Source: JAXGOI01 sp040767605 (GTDB lineage: Bacteria > Bacillota > Dehalobacteriia > UBA4068). Taken from it: DNA of 64,000 nucleotides. The notes below the pieces were generated by a model. The model searched no databases. It was not told the DNA's origin and worked only from the letters and a program-made list of their open reading frames with translations. The stretch lies in the NCBI GenBank assembly GCA_040767605.1, contig JAXGOI010000001.1, positions 62,001 through 126,000 of the forward strand, read 5' to 3'. Positions 1 to 8,306 of the stretch are shown here, piece after piece. The translations under genes were made by a program, and so were the position numbers. Position 1 is the stretch's first letter; every line of letters starts with the position of its first letter.

Positions 1-300
1 GTTGCGGTAAATTGGCCTGTAAAAAAACTCAATACATATTCTGACTAAGGCTGCCGAGTGAAGCAGGGGGTTTTGAGTTATATCAACATATTTTGCCAGC
101 TCTTTTTTAAGGTAGCTTATATAAAGGGTTAATATTCTAACAGCCAGTTGGCGCTTGGATTTATAATAATAGCCAATTAAGCCCAAACTTACTCCGGCAT
201 CATCTGAAACCTGACGCATTGTGGTGGCTTTATAGCCTTGCTCAATAAAGAGTTTATTTGCTGAGGCAAGTATGGCATCTTCCTTAAATACAACATTCAT
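1..300 (-). CDS. TetR/AcrR family transcriptional regulator, N-terminal part (cut by window edge)
   Basis: The reverse strand reads from an ATG at 300-298 without a stop to the window edge, giving 100 residues. The start is MNVVFKEDAILASANKLF, then QGYKATTMRQVSDDAGVS and GYYYKSKRQL. This is the classic TetR N-terminal helix-turn-helix: an initial helix, a G-[YF]-xxTT-[MI] turn, a recognition helix, then the YY-[YH]F-K-[SN]K signature. The C-terminal ligand-binding domain lies mostly outside the window, so the ligand cannot be inferred. GAAAGG about 10 bases before the ATG serves as ribosome binding site. The gene is divergent from hutP, and the shared 369-base gap is where its operator would be expected. 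The family call is firm; the target genes are unknown. Confidence 0.85.
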   Translation of the reverse strand, partial: MNVVFKEDAILASANKLFIEQGYKATTMRQVSDDAGVSLGLIGYYYKSKRQLAVRILTLYISYLKKELAKYVDITQNPLLHSAALVRICIEFFYRPIYRN

Positions 301-333
301 TTGTAAAGGGCCTTTCTTTCATTTTTATAAATA

Positions 334-339
334 ATTATA
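334..339 (-). promoter_or_regulatory. Extended -10 promoter for the TetR gene
   Basis: On the minus strand this reads TGCTATAAT, an extended -10 box 34 bases before the TetR ATG. No good -35 hexamer is visible at 16-18 bases upstream, which extended -10 promoters tolerate. This is inference from consensus only. Confidence 0.4.
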
Positions 340-411
340 GCACAATAAAGCGGAATTAAAAACACAATAATAAAAATTATGCCATAAATAGACGGAATAA
401 GCAAATTTAAT

Positions 412-428
412 TTCCCCCCTCGGGGGAA
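412..428. repeat. Perfect inverted repeat TTCCCCC-CTC-GGGGGAA
   Basis: Seven-base arms with a 3-base spacer lie in the divergent region. It could be a TetR operator or a small hairpin. No T-run follows on either strand, so terminator function is unlikely. Confidence 0.4.
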
Positions 429-628
429 TATATGAGAAATACCAGTCGAATATATTTAAAAACGGTTGAGAAGGTTTTAAAATTTTATAAATAAAGAAGA
501 GTTATTTAGGTATATAATTAAAACGCCCCTAGCTTCCGTTTTTAGAATAAATATTTTTTAGCCTTAAAACCGTAAAATACTTTAATTCAAGCAGGAAATA
601 GTATTGTACTAGGTAAATATTAACAATT

Positions 629-650
629 AGCCCCAAGAAAAGCCGGGGCT
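629..650 (+). promoter_or_regulatory. Leader hairpin abutting the hutP ribosome binding site
   Basis: AGCCCC (629-634) can pair with GGGGCT (645-650) around a 10-base loop. The Shine-Dalgarno GAAGGGAG begins three bases later (653). Because HutP is an RNA-binding antiterminator, a hairpin directly before its own translation start could be an autoregulatory site. That link is inference. Confidence 0.35.
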
Positions 651-669
651 TAGAAGGGAGAATAAAAAC

Positions 670-1119
670 ATGGAAAGCAATGAGGGGTATTTGCAGGAGA
701 AAAAATTCGGCAGCAAAAAAATTGCCTCTACGGCTATAAAAATGGCTTTAACCGAAAGCCGGGAAGAGGAAAAATCTCTTAAGGCTGTTTTCTCCCAAGA
801 GGGGATAAGAGTCGCCGCTGTGGATTTTGGCGGGGAATCTCTGGTGGCTATTCCAAAGGTAATCGAAAGAGCCCTTGTGGCCTCAAAAAGAGAAGGCCTG
901 ATTGGGGATTCTCATGCCGAGGAAGGGGCAATAGCCGGGGCAACCCATGAGGTTATGGGGCAAATAATTTCCCGGGCAATCGGTTTAAATATAGGCGGCA
1001 AAGTAGGAATAGCCCGGGGCGGGGAGCACTTATGCGTGGCGGTATTTTTTAATATCGGTATGATTCATCTGGATGATGTTACCATTGGCCTTTCCCACCG
1101 GGCAATAATCAAAAAATAA
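670..1119 (+). CDS. hutP: HutP family histidine-responsive RNA-binding antiterminator
   Basis: The product has 149 residues, the usual HutP length. In Bacillus, HutP binds L-histidine and Mg2+ and then UAG-repeat RNA, preventing a terminator from forming ahead of histidine-utilisation genes. Family hallmarks are AVDFGGE (50-56), the long helix VIERALVASKREGLI (64-78), HAEEGAIAGATHE (82-94), NIGGKVGIARGGEH (107-120) and the C-terminal IGLSHRAI. Histidines 82, 93, 120 and 133 are candidate metal or histidine ligands. No hut gene is nearby; the next gene is cmk, 65 bases downstream. In this lineage it may therefore act in trans or on another RNA. The ribosome binding site GAAGGGAG is well placed. 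Confidence 0.85.
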   Translation: MESNEGYLQEKKFGSKKIASTAIKMALTESREEEKSLKAVFSQEGIRVAAVDFGGESLVAIPKVIERALVASKREGLIGDSHAEEGAIAGATHEVMGQIISRAIGLNIGGKVGIARGGEHLCVAVFFNIGMIHLDDVTIGLSHRAIIKK

Positions 1120-1184
1120 TTGCCCCTAAAATATGAGGGCTTAAAAAAACAATAGTCAGAGATAAGTGTTTAAAGGAGAGGAAT

Positions 1185-1865
1185 ATGAGGGTAAAAAGCA
1201 TAGCCATAGACGGGCCCGCCGGGGCCGGCAAAAGCACGGTGGCCAAATTAGTTGCCAAAAAGCTTGCCTACCTTTATGTAGATACCGGCGCTATGTACAG
1301 GGCCATAGCCTATAAGGCTCTCAAAAAGGGTATAGCCTTTAGTGATGAAGAGGCTCTAAGCCATTTGGCCCGGAATTGCGAGCTTTTATTAAAGGATGAG
1401 GATACAGAATATAAGGTTTTTTGCGACGGCGAGGATATAAGCTCTCAAATTCGCCTGCCCCAGGTTGGAGCCGCGGCAAGCCCGGTTTCGGCGGTGGCCG
1501 GGGTAAGGCTGGCTTTGGTTGATCAGCAAAAAAAAATGGCGGAGACAAATAATGTTGTTATGGACGGCAGAGATATCGGCACCGTTGTTTTACCTCATTC
1601 TCAATGCAAAATTTTTCTTACAGCCTCTTTGGGTGAAAGGGCAAAAAGAAGAACCAAAGATTTAGAGGCCAAAGGAATTCAGGCCGATATAAATAAAGTA
1701 AGGGAAGAAATTGCGGAAAGGGATGAAAGGGATTCCAGCCGCGCTAATTCTCCCTTAAAAAAGGCCGATGACGCTATTTTACTTGATACCACCAATTTAA
1801 CCATAGAAGAGACAGCCAAAAGAATTATAGAAATTGCAAAAGCCTCCGAGGGGGTTAAAAAGTGA
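1185..1865 (+). CDS. cmk: Cytidylate kinase
   Basis: The product has 226 residues and phosphorylates CMP and dCMP to their diphosphates using ATP, in pyrimidine salvage and RNA turnover. Visible motifs are the P-loop GPAGAGKST (10-18), DTGAMYRA (33-40) in the NMP-binding region, the substrate motif DGRDIGTVV (about 125-133), and the LID segment ERDERDSSRANSPL. The ribosome binding site AAAGGAGAGG lies just before the ATG. Its stop overlaps the GTG start of plsC (GTGA), so the two are translationally coupled. The order cmk-plsC-ispH/rpsA is common in Clostridia. The call is secure. Confidence 0.97.
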   Translation: MRVKSIAIDGPAGAGKSTVAKLVAKKLAYLYVDTGAMYRAIAYKALKKGIAFSDEEALSHLARNCELLLKDEDTEYKVFCDGEDISSQIRLPQVGAAASPVSAVAGVRLALVDQQKKMAETNNVVMDGRDIGTVVLPHSQCKIFLTASLGERAKRRTKDLEAKGIQADINKVREEIAERDERDSSRANSPLKKADDAILLDTTNLTIEETAKRIIEIAKASEGVKK

Positions 1866-2497
1866 GCCCATTTTACAGATTTATCCGCGGCCTTCTTAAA
1901 ATCTGGCTTTGGTTAAGCGGAACGGAATATATAGGCCTTGAAAATATACCCCAAAACGAGCCCCTTATGGTAATATCCAATCACAGCTCTTTGGGGGACC
2001 CGGCTATGGTAGGCTGCGCTTTTCCTTTTCAAATAGTTTTTTTGGCAAAATCCGAGCTTGGTAAAAATTCTTTGCTTGGCTATTTATTTGCAAAGCTGGG
2101 GGTTGTTTTTTTAAAAAGGGGCGAGGCTGATTTAGCCTCCTTAAGAAAGGCGATAAAAGTACTCTCCGAAGAGAAAACCGTAGGGATTTTCCCTGAAGGC
2201 CATAGAACACCCGGCGTTATTTTAGGCGATTTTAAGCAGGGGGCGGCTTTTATTGCCTATAAGGCAGGGGTTAGAATTCTCCCTATGGCTACAATTAATT
2301 CAAAGGATATTTTGCGTTTTTGGAAAAGAAATAAAAAAGTTATTATAGGCCGCCCAATAAAAATTGAAAAAGAAGCATTGAATACAAATGAGGTTTTAGA
2401 AAAATATACGGCTATTATGCATGGGGAGGTAAAAAACCTTATTTTAGATTATACGGGGAGTAATACCGAAGAAAAAATCCTCCCCCCTTGCCGATAA
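1862..2497 (+). CDS. plsC: 1-acyl-sn-glycerol-3-phosphate acyltransferase
   Basis: The product has 211 residues, a typical size for the short PlsC form. It acylates lysophosphatidate to phosphatidate in membrane phospholipid synthesis. The four acyltransferase blocks are visible: NHSSLGDP (HX4D catalytic motif, near residue 40), a KSELGKNSLLG block, FPEGHRTPG (near 112), and a late IGRPI block. The N-terminal FIRGLLKIWLWLSG segment is probably a membrane anchor. The GTG start overlaps the cmk stop by four bases. With plsY and gpsA at 7.6-9.3 kb, the window supplies three steps of phosphatidate synthesis. Confidence 0.94.
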   Translation: MSPFYRFIRGLLKIWLWLSGTEYIGLENIPQNEPLMVISNHSSLGDPAMVGCAFPFQIVFLAKSELGKNSLLGYLFAKLGVVFLKRGEADLASLRKAIKVLSEEKTVGIFPEGHRTPGVILGDFKQGAAFIAYKAGVRILPMATINSKDILRFWKRNKKVIIGRPIKIEKEALNTNEVLEKYTAIMHGEVKNLILDYTGSNTEEKILPPCR

Positions 2498-2568
2498 AAA
2501 GGAAAATATCGAAAAAACAGAGGTTTTGACGAAACCTTTCCCAAAGTTTAGCAGCTAGCAGGCAGGAA

Positions 2569-2598
2569 TTGAGCGATTTTTATAGAAGGTAATATAAC
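2569..2598 (+). promoter_or_regulatory. Possible sigma-A promoter for the ispH-rpsA fusion
   Basis: TTGAGC (2569-2574) and TATAAC (2593-2598) are separated by 18 bases, ending 35 bases before the TTG start. It is a moderate match to the consensus, supported only by position. Confidence 0.35.
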
Positions 2599-2632
2599 TA
2601 AGGTTTATTTACTTATTTTTTGAGGTGTAGCT

Positions 2633-5098
2633 TTGCAAATTATTTTGGCTGCTAAGGCAGGTTTTTGTTCCGGAGTAAAAAGAACGCTTGATTTAGCCAA
2701 TAAGGCTGCTGCCCAATACGGCAAGGTTTATACCTTAGGGCCTCTTATTCATAACCCGCAGGAGGTTAAAAGGCTTGAAGGGGAGGGAATTATCCCCATT
2801 GAAAGCCTTAATGAGGCTCAGGGTTTTCCTGTGCTTATTCGCTCCCATGGCGTGCCCCCTAAGGTATATGAGGAGGCTGCGGCTTTAAATATCCCCCTTA
2901 TTGATGCTACCTGCCCCTTAGTTAGAAAGGTGCAATCCCTGGCTGCCGAGCTTAAGGCGGCGGGGCATAACCTTATAATAATCGGGGATGCCGCCCACCC
3001 CGAGGTTATTGGAATTTCCGGCTGGGCCGGGGATAAGGCGATAATTATAGAAAACTGTGACCAGGCGCAGAAGCTGCCTTTTTTGGAGAATATGGCAGTT
3101 ATTTCCCAAACTACCCAAACAGAGGAAAACTTCCGCTTAATAGAAGATATTTTAAAAACCAAAACAGATTTTTTTACCATCCACAATACCCGTTGCGGGG
3201 CTACTCAAATAAAGCAAAAAGAGGCTATGGGCCTTGCCGCCCAAGTGGATGTTATGCTGATAATTGGAGGCAAAAACAGCTCTAATACCAAGAAGCTGGC
3301 AAAAATCTGCGGCTTTAGCGGCGTTCCTACTTATCATCTGGAAACAGCCGATGATTTAGATTTTAATCTTATCCGGGGAAAAGAAAAGGTAGGGATAACC
3401 GCTGGGGCATCAACACCAGATTGGATTATTGAGGAGGTAATTGGGAAAATGAGTGAATTTGATAAAAATTGTGATATGCTTGAGCTGGAGCCTAAAGAAG
3501 AGAACCTAAATAATGAAGAGAGCTTAAAAAACGATGAGCCCTTAAAAGAAGAAGAGAGCTTAAAAGAAGAAGAGGGCTTAAAAGAAGAAGAAAGCTTAAA
3601 CAATGAGGAGAGCTTAAAGACGGAAACAATTGAGGAAGAGGTACCCCAGGCCCCCATTGTTGAAGAGGAGGGGGGCAAGGAGGAATGCGCCGAAATTGCC
3701 TGCCAAGAGCAGGCCGCCGATACACAAGGGGAGGAAGGCCAGTCCTTTGCGGATGCCTATAATCTGGATATAAAAGAATTACGCCGCGGCTCAAGAGTTA
3801 AAGGAGTTGTGGTGCAGGTTAAAAACGATGAAATTCTTGTGGATATTGGGGGCAAATCCGAAGGAGTATTGCCTGCCGCCGAGTTAACCCCGGAGGATGC
3901 CGCCAATATTAAAGATAGATTTACAGTTGGGGATGAAATTGAGGTTTTAGTCCTTAAAAGGGAAAACCAGGAAGGCTATCCTGTACTCTCCAAAAAGCGT
4001 ATAGACCAGGAAATAGCCTGGGATGAGCTTTCCAAAAAGAAGGAAGAGGGCCAAATTGTTGAGGGTAAGGTTCTGGAGGTTGTTAAAGGCGGCCTTTTAG
4101 TTGATGTTGGAATCAGGGGTTTTATCCCGGCTTCTCTTGCCGCCTTAAATTATGTGGAGGATCTTAATACATTTATCGGCAAGAAAATGCGCCTTAAAAT
4201 ATTGGATTGCGAACGCAATCTTAATAAACTGGTTCTTTCAGCTAAGGCCGTTTTAAAGGCCGAGGCGGAAAAATCCAAAGCCGAAACCTGGGCAAATATT
4301 CAGGAAGGCCAGACAAAAAGGGGTATTGTTTGCCGCCTTACCAGCTTTGGCGCTTTTGTTGATGTAGGCGGTGTTGACGGCTTACTCCATGTTTCCGAAA
4401 TGGCCTGGTATAGGGTTAATCATCCCTCCGATCTTCTGAAAGAAGGGGATGAAATTGATGTTTATGTTTTAAATGTAGATCCTGCCGCCGAGAAGATTTC
4501 TTTAGGCTTAAAACAGCTTGTTCCCAACCCCTGGAGCCTGGCAAAGGAGAAATATCCGGAGGGCGGCATAATTCAGGCCAAGGTTGTACGCACAGCTCCT
4601 TTCGGCGCCTTTTTAGAGGTAGAGCCCGGCGTAGAGGGTTTGGTGCATATTTCCCAGCTGGCTCATTACCGGGTAGAAAAAACCGAGGATGTTGTTAAAC
4701 CCGGCCAGATAGTTGAAGTTAAGGTTTTATCGGTTGATCCCGAGGCTAAAAGAATCAGCCTGAGCATAAAAGGGGCAACACCCAAGCCTGAGGAGGCCCC
4801 AGGGGCTGAAGCCTATGGTGAGGCTGAAAATGCCCCTGCAGATGCCGGGGAAAATCCCGTAACTCCTGAAGAGACTGAATCTGCCGAGGCTCCTGCCGAA
4901 GCCGCCGCTTCCGCGGAGACTACCGAGGCTCCGGTTACTGGAGAACCCGCTGAAATTACCGCTTCAGAAGAAGACGCTGAAATTGCCGCTTCTAAGGAAA
5001 CGGATGAGGCTCCGGCTGAAGAAGAAACTGCTGAGATTCTCCCTCCCGAAGAGAATGCAGAAACCCCGGTTTCTGAAGAAGAGAATCGGGAAGAATAA
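2633..5098 (+). CDS. ispH: Fusion: HMBPP reductase (IspH) + S1-domain protein (ribosomal protein S1-like)
   Basis: The product has 821 residues and a TTG start. Residues 1 to about 282 are IspH, the last enzyme of the MEP isoprenoid pathway. Its Fe-S cysteines are visible in GFCSGVK (Cys12), DATCPLVRKV (about Cys96) and NTRCGAT (about Cys188), with HPEVIG holding the catalytic Glu. An acidic linker (about 283-378) contains seven hexapeptide repeats of EESLKE type. Four S1 RNA-binding domains follow (about 380-450, 460-535, 548-620, 635-710), ending in LSLKGA-like blocks. A final 110-residue Ala/Glu/Pro-rich acidic tail closes the protein. IspH-S1 fusions are known in Clostridia. The long repetitive linker and tail look lineage-specific. 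A terminator follows at once. Confidence 0.95.
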   Translation: MQIILAAKAGFCSGVKRTLDLANKAAAQYGKVYTLGPLIHNPQEVKRLEGEGIIPIESLNEAQGFPVLIRSHGVPPKVYEEAAALNIPLIDATCPLVRKVQSLAAELKAAGHNLIIIGDAAHPEVIGISGWAGDKAIIIENCDQAQKLPFLENMAVISQTTQTEENFRLIEDILKTKTDFFTIHNTRCGATQIKQKEAMGLAAQVDVMLIIGGKNSSNTKKLAKICGFSGVPTYHLETADDLDFNLIRGKEKVGITAGASTPDWIIEEVIGKMSEFDKNCDMLELEPKEENLNNEESLKNDEPLKEEESLKEEEGLKEEESLNNEESLKTETIEEEVPQAPIVEEEGGKEECAEIACQEQAADTQGEEGQSFADAYNLDIKELRRGSRVKGVVVQVKNDEILVDIGGKSEGVLPAAELTPEDAANIKDRFTVGDEIEVLVLKRENQEGYPVLSKKRIDQEIAWDELSKKKEEGQIVEGKVLEVVKGGLLVDVGIRGFIPASLAALNYVEDLNTFIGKKMRLKILDCERNLNKLVLSAKAVLKAEAEKSKAETWANIQEGQTKRGIVCRLTSFGAFVDVGGVDGLLHVSEMAWYRVNHPSDLLKEGDEIDVYVLNVDPAAEKISLGLKQLVPNPWSLAKEKYPEGGIIQAKVVRTAPFGAFLEVEPGVEGLVHISQLAHYRVEKTEDVVKPGQIVEVKVLSVDPEAKRISLSIKGATPKPEEAPGAEAYGEAENAPADAGENPVTPEETESAEAPAEAAASAETTEAPVTGEPAEITASEEDAEIAASKETDEAPAEEETAEILPPEENAETPVSEEENREE
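3497..3622 (+). repeat. Seven 18-bp in-frame tandem units in the IspH-S1 linker
   Basis: Seven consecutive 18-base units encode hexapeptides of the form E-E-S-L-K-E. The middle units (3533-3586) are nearly identical, e.g. GAAGAGAGCTTAAAAGAA, and the outer ones have diverged. The frame is preserved because the unit is a multiple of three. Confidence 0.85.
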
Positions 5099-5102
5099 AA
5101 AA

Positions 5103-5133
5103 ACTTAAGACCGGCTTTAGCCGGTCTTTTTTT
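5103..5133 (+). terminator. Rho-independent terminator after ispH-rpsA
   Basis: GACCGGC (5109-5115), loop TTTA, GCCGGTC (5120-5126), then seven Ts. It is a strong canonical terminator five bases after the stop. Confidence 0.93.
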
Positions 5134-5298
5134 ATATAATATTATTAAAATTTTTAAAAAGCAGGCTATATACGGCTTGCTTTTATTTTTGGCTAATAAA
5201 ATAAAAAAGAGGGAAACTAAATAAACTAAAGGCTAAGAAACTTAGAAGAACTTTAAAAAGTTTTAAAAATCTAGTTAAAAAAGAAAGAAGGCCTTAAA

Positions 5299-5943
5299 AT
5301 GCCGGAGATTTTTGCCTTCCCCTGGGGGATTTTAATTATTTTGTTTTTAGCTTACTCAATTTGGCAAGGCAGGTATGAGGATTATTTGGAGTCTTTAAAA
5401 ATAAACGCCGATGCCTTTTTTATCATAGCTTTCAGCTTATTTTTAGGCAGCCTGTTTTCGGTGCTTTTGCCAATTCCCGGCAGGAAGATTTACCTGAATT
5501 TAGGGGCTCTTACCGGCCTTATATTGCCTGCCATATATTGGCTTTGCTTTAGGCCCTGGCAAAATATTTTTAAAAGCTGGCTTTTGGCCTTTATTTTAGG
5601 CTTTGGCCTGCATTTGCTCCGCAGTGAGTTTTTAATAAAGCTGCAGGGCTATTTACCGCCTCCTCCCTGGTTTATTTTCCCCCTTTCGGCCCTGATTATG
5701 GCAGCCTTTACAAATAGCCGCCATAATGCCTATGGGGCTTTAATTTTAGGTTTTATGCTTAATAATTTTTTAGGAGCCATTACCGGCTCTTACGGCTATG
5801 GGGAAATAGGGGGACTTGCCTTAATAAACAACATTATATGCAGCCTGTTTTTAATAGAGCCTATGCTTATAATTAAAGCCCGCCTGCAAAATGCTTTTGC
5901 CAAAAAAGGTCAAGCCGAAGGCTTGACTAATACCCCGGGCTAA
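5299..5943 (+). CDS. Multi-pass membrane protein of unknown function
   Basis: The product has 214 residues and I do not recognise the family. About six hydrophobic segments are visible: WGILIILFLAYSIW near the start, FFIIAFSLFLGSLFSVLLP, LGALTGLILPAIYWLCF, WLLAFILGFGLHLL, PPPWFIFPLSALIMAAF and INNIICSLFLIEPMLII, followed by a short basic tail. It lies between rpsA and der, the position yphA occupies in Bacillus subtilis, so it may be a positional counterpart. Sequence similarity to YphA was not testable here. There is no lipobox or cleavable signal. The start follows a purine-rich AGAAGG. Confidence 0.7.
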   Translation: MPEIFAFPWGILIILFLAYSIWQGRYEDYLESLKINADAFFIIAFSLFLGSLFSVLLPIPGRKIYLNLGALTGLILPAIYWLCFRPWQNIFKSWLLAFILGFGLHLLRSEFLIKLQGYLPPPPWFIFPLSALIMAAFTNSRHNAYGALILGFMLNNFLGAITGSYGYGEIGGLALINNIICSLFLIEPMLIIKARLQNAFAKKGQAEGLTNTPG

Positions 5944-6139
5944 AGCATAATTAAGGGGTAAAATAAAACTATTTTTATGTTTATGCGTTTTTTTATTCCC
6001 GCCCGGGCTATTCAAATTTAGCGGGCAATTGCCCCTTGCAGGTAAAATTTCTTTTTATGGAGAATACCTAAAATAATGGGGTTTTAATTTGAAGGCAGGG
6101 GCATTAGGGATATTTTTTTATGCTGTAAAACCCAAATGC

Positions 6140-6163
6140 CATTGCCATAGGCATTGCCATATT
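6140..6163 (+). repeat. 12-bp tandem duplication before der
   Basis: CATTGCCATAGG is followed directly by CATTGCCATATT, next to the der Shine-Dalgarno (AAGGAGAG). It belongs to the series of short duplications at gene boundaries in this window. Confidence 0.75.
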
Positions 6164-6176
6164 AAGGAGAGAATCA

Positions 6177-7499
6177 ATGAAACCTGTTGTTGCAATTGTG
6201 GGCAGGGCAAATGTGGGGAAATCAACCCTTTTTAACCGGCTTGCAGGGGGGCGCCATGCTATTGTGGAGGATGTTCCCGGCGTTACCCGGGACCGCCTTT
6301 ACCGGGATGCCTCCTGGCTGGATAAAGAGTTTACTTTAATTGATACCGGCGGCATAGAGTTTAATAAAGCCGGGGGCATTATTGCCCGTAAAGTTAAAGA
6401 GCAGGCTGTTTTGGCGGTAGAAGAGGCCGATGTTATTATCTTTGTGGTAGATTCCCGCATCGGAATTACCTCAGATGATCAGGAGGTAGCCGATCTCCTG
6501 CGGAAAAGCCGCAAGCCGGTGGTGCTTGCGGTTAATAAAGTTGATAATTTTAAAGATTTAAGCTTTATTTATGATTATTACAGCCTGGCCCTGGGTGAGC
6601 CATACCCAATTTCCGCCATTCACGGCATGAATACCGGGGATATGCTTGATGAGGTTATCCGCCACTTCCCCAAAGGGGGCTGCGGGGAAGAAGATGGGGA
6701 TATTATAAGGCTTGCCGTAATAGGCCGCCCCAATGTGGGGAAATCTTCTTTGGTAAATAAAATCCTCGGCCAGGGCAGAATGATAGTTTCCGATATCCCG
6801 GGGACAACCCGCGACGCCATTGATACAACCCTTTGCCGCGAGGGGATAAAATATGTTATTATTGATACGGCTGGGATGCGGCGCAAAGGCCGGATAAATG
6901 AGCCAACGGAGCGTTATAGCGTGGCCAGAAGCCTGAAGGCCGTAGACAGAAGCGATGTTGTGGCCATGGTTATAGATGCCCAGGATGGCGTTACAGATCA
7001 GGATAAAAAAATTGCAGGCTATGCCCATGAAGCCGGCAAAGGTCTTTTATTAATTATAAATAAATGGGATCTACTGGAAAAAGACGATAAAACCATGAAT
7101 AAAATAGAAAAGGAAATAAGAGAAGCCCTGGCTTTTTGCTCTTATGCCCTTATAGCTTTTGTTTCCGCCCTGACGGGGCAAAGGGTGGATAAAATCCTCC
7201 CTTTAGTAGATTTTATTTCTCAGCAATATAGTATGCGTATTTCCACCTCCCGCTTAAATGAGGTTTTGCGGGAAGCCGTAGATTTAAACCCGCCCCCCAG
7301 CGATAAGGGCCGCCCCATAAGGCTTTTTTACGCAACCCAGGTGGGGATTAAGCCGCCTAAAATTGTAATCTTTTCCAATGAGCCGGAGCTTATTCATTTT
7401 TCATATTCAAGATATATTGAAAATAAAATCAGAGAAAGCTTTGGTTTTTCGGGCACTCCCATTCATATTATGTGGCGCAAAAGAGAAAAAGAAGAATAA
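6177..7499 (+). CDS. der: Ribosome-assembly GTPase Der (EngA)
   Basis: The product has 440 residues, the normal length. Der is an essential double GTPase for 50S ribosomal subunit maturation. G domain 1 shows GRANVGKST (8-16), a GVTRDRLY switch, DTGG and NKVD. G domain 2 shows GRPNVGKSS (about 182-190), GTTRDAID, DTAGMRRK and NKWD. The last 80 residues form the KH-like domain (LNEVLREAV..., ending HIMWRKREKEE). The ribosome binding site AAGGAGAG sits 7 bases before the ATG. The stop codon lies in a triplicated 16-bp segment. The call is secure. Confidence 0.97.
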   Translation: MKPVVAIVGRANVGKSTLFNRLAGGRHAIVEDVPGVTRDRLYRDASWLDKEFTLIDTGGIEFNKAGGIIARKVKEQAVLAVEEADVIIFVVDSRIGITSDDQEVADLLRKSRKPVVLAVNKVDNFKDLSFIYDYYSLALGEPYPISAIHGMNTGDMLDEVIRHFPKGGCGEEDGDIIRLAVIGRPNVGKSSLVNKILGQGRMIVSDIPGTTRDAIDTTLCREGIKYVIIDTAGMRRKGRINEPTERYSVARSLKAVDRSDVVAMVIDAQDGVTDQDKKIAGYAHEAGKGLLLIINKWDLLEKDDKTMNKIEKEIREALAFCSYALIAFVSALTGQRVDKILPLVDFISQQYSMRISTSRLNEVLREAVDLNPPPSDKGRPIRLFYATQVGIKPPKIVIFSNEPELIHFSYSRYIENKIRESFGFSGTPIHIMWRKREKEE

Positions 7500-7534
7500 A
7501 TTAAAAGAAGAATAGATTAAAAGAAGAGTACTTT
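7487..7534 (+). repeat. Three 16-bp degenerate tandem copies spanning the der stop codon
   Basis: Units are AAAAGAAGAATAAATT (7487-7502, containing the der stop), AAAAGAAGAATAGATT (7503-7518) and AAAAGAAGAGTACTTT (7519-7534). The first two differ at one base. The gene end was apparently duplicated downstream of itself. Confidence 0.85.
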
Positions 7535-7655
7535 AAAAAAGCAAAAGAAGTAAATAGAAAATAAATTAAGAATTAAAAGTACTTTAAGCCGGAATAAGGA
7601 TTGGCGGTTAAACGGCGAATTATTTATAAGTAAAACGGAATTGGTGGTGATTATT

Positions 7656-8306
7656 TTGCCTGTTTTCATATATATTTTAGCTTACTTTTTAGGCTCTCTG
7701 CCCTCGGCATATATTATAGGTAAAATTGTCTTAGGGGTAGATATTCGTGATTATGGCAGCGGGAATGTAGGCAGCACCAATGCTTTGCGGGTAATCGGCA
7801 AAAAGGGCGGCTTAATAGTTTTTTTAATGGATTTTTTCAAGGGCTTTATTGCCGCTTTAATTGGCGTATATTTCGGCGGCCCCGTCATGGGTTTAATTGC
7901 CGGTGCAATTGCTATGATGGGGCATATTTTCCCGGTTTGGCTTAAATTTAAAGGGGGCAAGGGCATAGCTACCGGCTTAGGGGCTTTAGTGCCCATTGTT
8001 CCACAAATAGCCTTGGCCGCTTTTATCAGCTGGGCATTGGTATTAATTATTACAGGCTATGTATCCTTAGGCTCTGTTTCCGGGGTAATAATTATGGAGG
8101 CTTTTTTTATCGGCGGGGGTTATGATACAATATACATAATTATCGGCGCTTGGATTACCGCTATAATAATTTACCGCCACTGGGGCAATTTAAAGAGAAT
8201 TGCCAGTAAAGAGGAGCAGCGTTTTTTTAAAGGGGAATCCTATAAAATTAAGGCTGAAGAGCTCAGTAAAAAATTTAAAGAATATAAAAAGGGGAAGAAT
8301 AAATGA
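7656..8306 (+). CDS. plsY: Glycerol-3-phosphate acyltransferase PlsY
   Basis: This integral membrane enzyme transfers acyl from acyl-phosphate to glycerol-3-phosphate, the first step of phosphatidate synthesis (with PlsX). Visible motifs are SLPSAYIIGK, GSGNVGSTNALR (conserved GSGNxGxTN), and KFKGGKGIATGLG. About five membrane spans and a basic tail are seen. I chose the TTG at 7656 because GGTGG lies 9 bases upstream and it gives the usual short N-terminus MPVFIYILAYFLGS. In-frame TTG/GTG codons at 7641, 7644 and 7647 are possible alternatives. The stop overlaps the gpsA start (ATGA), so the two are coupled. Confidence 0.95.
   Translation: MPVFIYILAYFLGSLPSAYIIGKIVLGVDIRDYGSGNVGSTNALRVIGKKGGLIVFLMDFFKGFIAALIGVYFGGPVMGLIAGAIAMMGHIFPVWLKFKGGKGIATGLGALVPIVPQIALAAFISWALVLIITGYVSLGSVSGVIIMEAFFIGGGYDTIYIIIGAWITAIIIYRHWGNLKRIASKEEQRFFKGESYKIKAEELSKKFKEYKKGKNK

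Larger units (their letters stand above)
301..669. other. Divergent intergenic region between TetR gene and hutP
   Basis: No gene is seen in this 369-base AT-rich stretch. It holds the minus-strand extended -10 box, a 7-bp inverted repeat TTCCCCC/GGGGGAA (412-428), and a GC hairpin AGCCCC/GGGGCT (629-650) just before the hutP ribosome binding site. Confidence 0.6.
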
